Source: Ancylostoma caninum (lineage: Eukaryota > Nematoda > Chromadorea > Rhabditida > Ancylostomatidae). From it: a stretch of 64,000 nucleotides of DNA. The position numbers and the translations under genes were made by a program. Below the pieces are notes generated by a model. That model worked only from the letters and a program-made list of their open reading frames with translations. It did not search any database and was not told where the DNA came from. The stretch lies in contig JBAJFG010000102.1 in assembly GCA_037903475.1 (NCBI GenBank), positions 1,452,001 to 1,516,000 of the forward strand, written 5' to 3'. Numbering within the stretch: position 1 is the first letter of the stretch; each line of letters begins with the position of its first letter. Shown here piece after piece: positions 27,101 through 36,100 of this stretch.

Positions 27101-30100
27101 GAATCGTTTTTCTTGTATCGAAATTGATTTTTACCCATAGTTCATGATAAGTAATTGATTTGCTAATATGAAATTGATCGAAAATGTTAGATATTTGAAA
27201 TAATTAACAGAACAATCCTCCTAAAAATCCTGGAATCACCAAACGGTCAAAAAGTGACTCGGATAATTTTCGTGCACCACGGATTGGGATGCATGAAAAG
27301 ACAGCTGGGACTAGCTAACATTGTAAGCTAATTTTCTCTCTCTATGCATCCTTACGACATGTGGTCTTTAAAAATGCGGCCATGATAGACATTACTGGCA
27401 CCTTGTAATCCCAGCCTAGGAAGCATCCCCCGCCGGTGCAAAATTTCTCAGATCGGCATGGATAATTTTTGAGCCGTCCGACATGTTTGTTTTTATGTCC
27501 GACACTTGCCGGGCGCGATATCCGGCTTTCCAGCTGAGCATACAGATAACCGCAGCCGCCACCAAGTTTACACTGTTGTTTGTCATGCACTAACCAGCAT
27601 CACAGCAGCATTCGTTCATGGAAAACTGATCTTCCCCCGGCAATGTTAAACTCTTGATATTCAGAGAAATAGAAAAATATGCGGGGGAATATGAAAACAG
27701 CTGTCATTTATTCTGTAATTAATAATAGAGGGAAGAAAATGAAGAAGATTTACGAATAAGTAAAAGATCAGTGTAAAACTTGTGACTGATACGATAATAC
27801 CAGCCTACCTATACCTTGGCGTATAGAAATTGTTGGAGAATAAAACAAAATGATATATAACAAAGAAAATAACAAAAAGGGCTGCAAGGGCTGATCACCT
27901 ATCATTCAAAACTATAACTAAGAAAGATGTACATGTATTTGTAATGCATATGCATCTTGTAATAATGTATATGTACGTATTTTGTGGCAGTTTTCCAAAC
28001 AGTTATTATTGTGGTAGAAGAAATACTCACATGAAAAGTAAACGAATGAATATGTAATAAAATGAGTGAATAAGGGTTGTTATTTCATCTCCGAAATTTT
28101 TATCCATGAAACTTCGCATAAAAATGATACATTGTACTATCGTAGAACGTAACAGAAAACACTTTTGTACATGGTCACATTGTTGGAATTGGAGTGAAGG
28201 GAAGAGTTGTTATTTCATCTACACAATGTCAGGCGCTTTGAAGCCATCCATATAAGAAGTCACAATCTCGAGGATCATCCCTTCGTTTGGGAAAGTGCGA
28301 GACTAAACATCGGCAAAACGACGATTTTCCTGAGCAATTTTCCACGCGGATTACGAAAAATTGCGCAGAATTATCGTTCATCTGAAACTTTGATCCATAA
28401 AACCTCGCATAAAAATGATAGATTGTACTCTCGTGAAACGTAACAAAAAATGCTTTTGTACATAGTTGTCACATTGTTGGGATCGGGGTGAAAGGAAAAA
28501 AATGAGAATAAAACAAATGCGTGGTGAAAAAAATGTCTGCGGTACGAAGGACGCTTTTTGAAGTGTAGTTTGATCAGAAGGAGTGGAAATTTCCAAGAGT
28601 ATTTCCTATAGTGTTTGTGGATTACGAAGATATTATGTTCACAAAATTGGCGAGGTTCACAACAATATAAGATTACAGGGATAACAGAGAAGCCAAACTG
28701 CAACTTCTAACTAGGGAAGATTAAGAAATTTAGATGCTGACCCTCCTCGTTTGAAGTGGAAACTATGAAAATCTCTGGTTTTGGGAGCTATGGCTTGAGC
28801 AACACTTTAGTTATACCCCCTTGAAAACGAGTGAGGCTCGTCTCTTCAGACTGCACCTGGTGAATCGGTTCTAACTTCGTAGAATTTAGCTCTGACCCCA
28901 AGTCCGGGTCGTGAAAAGGGGTTTTCTGTTTCTGCATTACAAGTTGTTGACGGTTGTACACTTCAAAACAGAGAGTGGCATTTCTTTCCACGGAATGAGG
29001 AATTCGAGCGTATACAAATCCAGTCTCCGTGATCACTAGGGTCTTCGTGGGGCAATTTGGAACCCTTCTGGGTCATTCAACGAGTTCTCTTTCTTGCGGA
29101 TTAAATACAACAACGCAGTACTCTAATATTGGCCTCGTATATGATTTATATGTACCCAAGGGTTTTATATGTACCCAAAGGTTTTTGGTTGGTTGGGATC
29201 GGAGGAATTTGTGGAATATTGCGTTAGGTGAAAAGTACGAATATTTTAATACAATGTTGGCGAATCACTCTAGCATTACAGATTGTCGAACGTCTGAACT
29301 GCCGCGTCGCATCATCTACGTAACGCGGCAGACCAGCTGGACGCTGTCGCTGTCAAGGGTTGTTTCCCACTCTTGTTTTTTTTTCTGTTTTTGTCTTCAA
29401 TCAGGAAATGCTTTAGTGAAACATAAGCAGAACATCTACTTCAGCAACGCTGGAAAACCACAGCGTCTTGCTGGTCTGCCGCATCGCGTATGTGGTGCGG
29501 CGCGGTTGGTCAGTTGGGTTGACCGTCACTCTGATTTGCGCATCATACAAGCATCGTAATACGCCCAAATTGAAGTCAAGATACGTATAAGGAAATTTTC
29601 CCTCCCTTAAAAGCCCAGCCGTCCGATTATCCCTGTTTTGACTGCTTCGGTTACGATTAATTCCTCATCGGCGACCAATGCGCGACCTCTCAGGCGCCTG
29701 ACCTAGTAACTTGTGGCAGATTACGCCTTCTTCAGCCGACCAGGCACAGCACAGCACACTTTTTGCCGTTCGGTGTTCGACTTTTATCGTCGTTCATAAA
29801 TACGGCTCATACGGATGCATCACCCTGTAAGATACATAGATGAAGAACATCGCACCAGCGTCATCAGAGCGTTTGCTGTGACAGTTGTCCGAGATGACGC
29901 AAATTCATGTTAAATGTGATGGAGCATGACGAAGTAGCATCCAGTGTAAAAGGCAGTGCGTTTTTCCTACGTAGTTTATTACATTGTGGTAGTTATACCC
30001 ATATGTGTACTGGTTCAATTACACAAACTGGTTTCTGCAGACAACCGTATTGAATTGAACTGTGGTTTCTTGATGTGGTAGAGGTAGCAAGTGCAATTAA

Positions 30101-33100
30101 ATAAGGAATAGTAGCTATAGAAAGCACTGTGGGAAGGGAAAATGGTTTAGCAAAAACTAGAAAAATTTCTCCTTAATGGGAAAAAAGTTCATTTACCTGC
30201 AGTTACTCGCCTAGGTATGATGGCACAGAGCATTAATACTAAGCCTTTCCTTATTCAGACGTCTCAAAAAAAAACTCTTAACATCTGGCCATCATTTTTC
30301 TCCGATGAACAGGCTTTTCAAGTTTTTTTCTACCTCTAAAAACAAAAAAAAACTGGGAACGATGAACTTCACCAAAGAGAAAGCGGTGAAAAAAAAAAAA
30401 CGAAACTCGAGAAATTTTTTCTTGATTCGGGTCGGGCGGATGTTGAATGACCAGAGCGAACAAAAGGACAACAAAAAGTGGAAATAGCGCGTTCTCAAAA
30501 CGTCCATCCCAAAAAGGCAATCGTGGAAGTCTTCTTTGCCCAGCTATAACCTCACTTTGAATACCCAATATCAGGGTTCAACGAGAAATCATCTAGTTAT
30601 GGACGAAACAGTGTGGAAATAGTCCAGATTTGAGCATACCCTGCACTGAACAGCATTATCTGGCACAGGTCAAAGTTATAGATGTTCTCGGATGCTTGGT
30701 CAATAGATAGAGACCATGAATGCCGTGAATAGTCAGTGATGGAAATTGACAATGATTGAGATGCCTGAATCAGGGTCTTCTGCGAGAGCTTGGAGGTCAA
30801 AAATAGAAAAAATCATATAAAAACGAAGGTGAAAGAATATGTTAAGATGGGCGTAATGGCTTGGATTGAGGAAGAAAGTAGACATTCACCCGCAAACCTT
30901 TGGGTGAAAAATTAACCAAGGTTTGGAAACTGTTATAATCGATGTCATCTCCTAATTGTTTTTTGCTTAGTGACTATAGGAGGCTCCAGTGGCTCCGCGC
31001 ATGTGCGCCGTGCCGCATCACCTTTACCTTTACGCTCTAATTGTCTGCGCATCCACACATTTCATTGATGTCACCATTCAGAGTCTCAATCTGTACTGTG
31101 ATGTAGCACCGGGTACGGCTTTCAATCAGTGGAGTGTCAAGTATAGCTACATATTAGTCCTTAAGATCTATGAAAGGGTAAATAAACAATTGAATAAATT
31201 AATAAATACACACATCAAGCCAGTATCCAGTAGCGCACAATCATCGTGCTCTTTCGGGCTCATTTGGCTGTACAAGTTTTCTATGTGGGTCCCATGAAAT
31301 AGGGAGATACGACGCATGGGCGTTGTGTGGAGCATTGTACCTGCAAAGAGCGGCGCTCACGGGCTTTACGATTGGTCAGTCAGATCATTCAACCAATCGC
31401 AGAGCTCAACCGCGCTACTATTCAAAATGTACTGCTTTACACTATCCACGTATTGGATAGGCATGTACTAAGTCGCCTGAAGTGTTGGGGACGAGTTTTC
31501 GTGGATACCAAAGCAGAGATACCTAAAAGTGCATACCGCGAATAGCTTGGAGGCAACGTAAACAGGTATGTTCGCCATGTCCTGCTTCATTATACGATTA
31601 CGAGCGTATTACGTACAGTGGACGCCAGTGACGGTGGCTCATCCGCATCCTCGAGAAGAACGTCGCGCAACCGCGCCGCGCGCATAGGGATCGGGGTCGT
31701 CTGCCGCCGGAATGCTATTCCTAGGGATTTTTCTTCCCGATTCGGTCGAAAATTCTTGAAATGGGTAGAAAAGCTGCTAGGCATAGCATAACAGCAGCAG
31801 AAGACATCGGTTATGGCGCGCGCGGCGCGGTTGCGTGGCGTCCTTTTCGAGGCCGAGGATGGACCACCGCCACTGACGTCCACTTTACACAGTTAAGGCT
31901 CAAAATACACGTCCGTAGCCGTGTCCAGTGATTTATTGTTTTTTTTTCTTGAAATACCTTCGGATTTTTATTGATTCAAAAAACAATTTCGATTTTTTCC
32001 TGACGATTTACCAGGCGATACCCAGTCTGAGTAATGTACAGGCACGTTGCGCGAACTATGTACGTAAATGCACCAGAATTCTTCGGATTTACGACTCAGC
32101 AAAATTTGCTCCCCTCAAATCTCAACAGCACGCCTTCGTGCACACTGTTACTGCACAGTGGTGAAGGTGACTGGACAGATGTGCTGCACTCGACAAATCA
32201 ATACATAACGCCGGAAAAAAACTCGAGAGTTACTGGTACGAGTCCAGAAGTGAGCGATGGAACGGATATTTTTCTAGCTAACAACTGTTGGTAATGTAAA
32301 AATGGGACGAGTAAAAGAAATATTGTATCTTATGAGATATTTTATTACGTTTTAGCGACTTTTCGACAGGTATATTTTGCTGGGTGGGAAGTGGCTGTCG
32401 TTGATTGCAGAGATAGCATGATATACCAAATATGTATTCCCTATTAAAGTGGTCCAATTTTAAGATTCTCCGGGTTTTGGAACGTTCTCAGGAATGTTAA
32501 ATGAAAAGTTATGGCAAAAAATTCCAACAACAAATTATTGCTAGAATTCTTAATTTTTTTGCTGGATTCTTCCATAGAATCAGCCTGCAACTGAGAAGGT
32601 CCCCCGTTCTCGAAATGGTCGCTGTCAATGCGTCATCACAACCAGCCAGCTGCCCTTCTTCCGGTGTCGATGACTCAAAACGGCTGAATGGCGAGAGCAC
32701 TTGACAGCTGGTACAAGGAGAAATGCACCAGTAAGCTGAAGAGAGGGACTCTCCGAGAAATCTCGAAATTTAGTAGCCAATTTGGTGCCATTTCCTAGAC
32801 AAGTGGCTGTTACAAGATTCTCGTGGAGACTATCTTGAGAAAATGGGCTTTTTTCAATTTCTCAGGTTGTTCTGAAGGTTTCAGGAAAGGAACTCGACAT
32901 AAGAAAAATTTCCCAAAAAAGCAAATACATGTCCAACTTTTCGCAAAAAAAAGATGATTGATTGGAGGCGTTCATAAAAATAAAAAAAAGCTATAGTGTA
33001 AAGACATCTATTTCATTGTACATATGGGAGTGTAAGTTTGGAAGTTTACCACCTTCTGGCATGCATCCAAATTTTGCAAAGGGTACCTACTGAAAGCAAC

Positions 33101-36100
33101 ATATTAGTGGAGAACGGAATCATCAACCTAGGCCCGAATGCATCATTAGAAGAAGGGAGTAAGCTCATACCTACATTTATGATCATCGATCGGCAGCGGC
33201 TGGGTAAACACTAAACTTCGGCACATAAAAACTTACCCAATGAGGGTAGCGACGCGCATGGATTACACTTTAACTATCGCTTTACACTGCCACGTGTTGG
33301 TAAACATACTGGACCTAGACCTACATATGAGATAACCCATAGTAAACGTGTTAACATAGCCAAATTTACGCTCTACCAGGCACCCATCAACATGTTTACT
33401 CGTAAGTGACGTAGTCGGTTCCCAGCTGACACCCATGGGTAATTATGACGGTGTGAGATTACCCACCCTTCCATGGATGCAAACGTACTCTGATGGGAGC
33501 TGGATTATGAGGCAGGTGGCATATTTACCCTTGGTAATCTCAATGGTGATTGCCAACGAAGAAATTTCAAACGTTACCCATGGACAAAGTTTCTAGAATT
33601 GCGGAAAAATGATTAGAAGGAGGGAAAGGGCAGAGTTTCGCACATCACTCTATAAAAGCAAACATCTATAGAAAGTATAGAAAGTAATTTAAGAATTGCC
33701 CGAAAAAAAAGTGCTCCGGAAATTTTCCACCTTCGAGGACATCGTGGTCCATTTTTCCCAAGGCTAGCTGCTATTCCCTTTCATTCGTTCCCATTATCAG
33801 CGCCCGAATTTTCGCCATTTATCAACGGCTTATCACGCCGCAGCAGGGGTGCACAGCGTAATCGCGAATCCTCACCGTTCAATGAACAGAAAAAAAATGG
33901 AACGATTCAATTTTTCTTGCTTGGAAGGACGGGGTCAGCTGACACTTGGAACCTTACACTTGAAAAAAATGGGAATTTTTGTGTGAAATGAGAGAAATAT
34001 GGTATTCAAAGTGCACTGGGAAATGAGTCATGTAGATTTTTTTGTAGAAGAGTAGACATGGAATGTTGACATGGCGGAGATATGAAGATTGGGTCGTCGC
34101 CTAAGATAGCAATGATTCATGATGGGGAGAAAAAGGCCATCGTAAAACTGTGGCGCTGAAGATAAAACAATGTTTACAAGTATAATAATGACGCTACTCT
34201 ATCTGATTTTTGCTAACTGGTTGGGTAAGTAAGGGAGAAAATTTACTTAATTCAACATCGAGTAGTGAGTACGTTTGGGTCCAATAATTAAGTGAATAAA
34301 TAAATAAACAAATAAATGAAAGTTCAAGTGAAATGTGTTCGGAAGTGATTTTACGAGTTAGCACTATGGATTTTCGTAGGGATAGTTTCCCATTTCACTT
34401 TCAACGGCTCTGCTTCTGTTTATTTTTGTTTATTTTTTGATGAATCGAAATTTCCCGTTCCCTCCTAGCTGGCCCGCAGCCAACAGGAAATGAAATGGCG
34501 CGAGTCTTCAAACAAATTTCAGATGAAGTGAGCAAACAAAACACGCACATTCCTTGGCGGGCGCTGGAATTCTGGAAATTTGCCAAAACAAGGTGTGCAA
34601 AGACTGCATACCTTGACAAAAGTGATCAACGACTAGAGTATAGCTTTCTAGGAATAAACATTTAGGAAGGGTTTTCATGGCCCGTAAATCAAATAACGAG
34701 AATTGACGAAGAAATGCAGATCCACATTGTCTCGCTTAGAAGAAAAAGAGTGTATTAACAAAACAATAACTTCCGTACTGTTGGGTGTATTTTTATGAAT
34801 ACAAGAACCAGGAATAATAAGAGAGCATTATTATTTGGCTTTGTAGATCCATAGCAATGAATATTCAACAAACTCATAAAGTAAGTAATCTTATAGATCT
34901 AAGGAAGTAAGGAATTACTCGGATAAGTCATTTTGCACAAAGATGGAGAGCAGGAACAAGGAAGGGATTGAAAATTCCATCGGATTTTCGTAGGGATAGT
35001 TTCTCATTTAACGTTAAACGGCTCTGCTTTTATTTATTTTTTGTTTATTTTTTAATGAATCGAAATTTGCCGTTCCTCCAAGCTAACCCGCAGCCAACAT
35101 GAAATGGAATGGCGCGAGTTTTCAAACGAAGTGTGAAGATGAAGTGAGCAAAATTAGAAATAAAATAAATAATAATATAAAAAAAATAAAAATAGCAAAA
35201 TTACAAATAAGCAAAGCAAAAGCAAAAAAAGCAAGTGAAGTGAGCATCATTTTATTCCTAAAAAAACAAAAACTATGACGAGGCAGTTGGAGATTGTGGA
35301 GTAGTAGTGATTGAAATGATTTCTGTCCGTTATCCATTATCCATTTCGCTCAAGCGTTCCGTTAATTGTAAATTCGTCAATCATAATTCTACTACAGAAC
35401 ATGGTAGGGGCATGCTCTAGTAATAGTCAATCAAGCAAAATTAACGGACCGAAATTTCAAAATATGTATGCGTACATAGTTTGACGTAGATAGGAGAAAA
35501 AGCGGTGTAATGCTCTTCAAGAAATTTGGACAGCGCTCAATAATGTCTATTACGTGTGTTTGTACTGATCCCTTAGATCACAGCACTTATGTAGGATCAG
35601 TATGTTCATTATTTCATGATGTACCAAGAATAGAAAACGATGGAATGATGGTCAAAGTATGAAAAAAAAACAGGAGATTGAGAAGAAGCTTGGAAAATAA
35701 ATAATGAAAAAAAGCAAAGTTCTCACATCGCGAAGTTCTAAGCAAGCCACCACCAACGTTTTGCCCTCATTTTTCCACTGTTCATATGTTTACTACGGCC
35801 TAGACTATGAGAACAAACCAATACTTTTGCAGCTTCAAGCTGAAGTCTAAACCAGTGGGACGAGATTTCTGGGAAACTCAAACCTGTCAACACAGGTTAG
35901 GATGGAAGGTGTTTTCGCTGCGCAAATAATTGGTGTTATGCGGTATAAATAGACAGGGTAAATCTGACATTTTAAAACCTATCAATCAATAGCTATGAAA
36001 TCTATATATTATAGTTTATTCCAGAAGAAGTGCGAACTGCAAGGTGTGTTTTCGCTCGGATTAGTGTTTTGTACTGAGGAGAGTACGTAGTTTTATAGTC

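Larger units (their letters stand above)
25453..34169. other. intron 1 of the F-BAR gene: repeats and possible small exons
   Basis: Mostly AT-rich non-coding sequence. It contains the 25.2-kb motif just outside, a direct duplication at 28080-28205 and 28380-28500, inverted-repeat elements at 29291-29515 and 31613-31889, possible coding fragments at 31001-31177 and 32015-32160, and a dispersed repeat cluster at 33150-33560. An unplaced F-BAR exon could be hidden here, but the phases of exons 1 and 2 already match. Confidence 0.45.

Noticed and set aside
28788..29559. Minus frame (82 codons) and plus frame (176 codons) abutting at 29.03 kb
   Set aside because: The plus frame runs into the GC-rich inverted-repeat element. 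Neither has splice sites or a motif I recognise. They could be retroelement debris, but I cannot support that.
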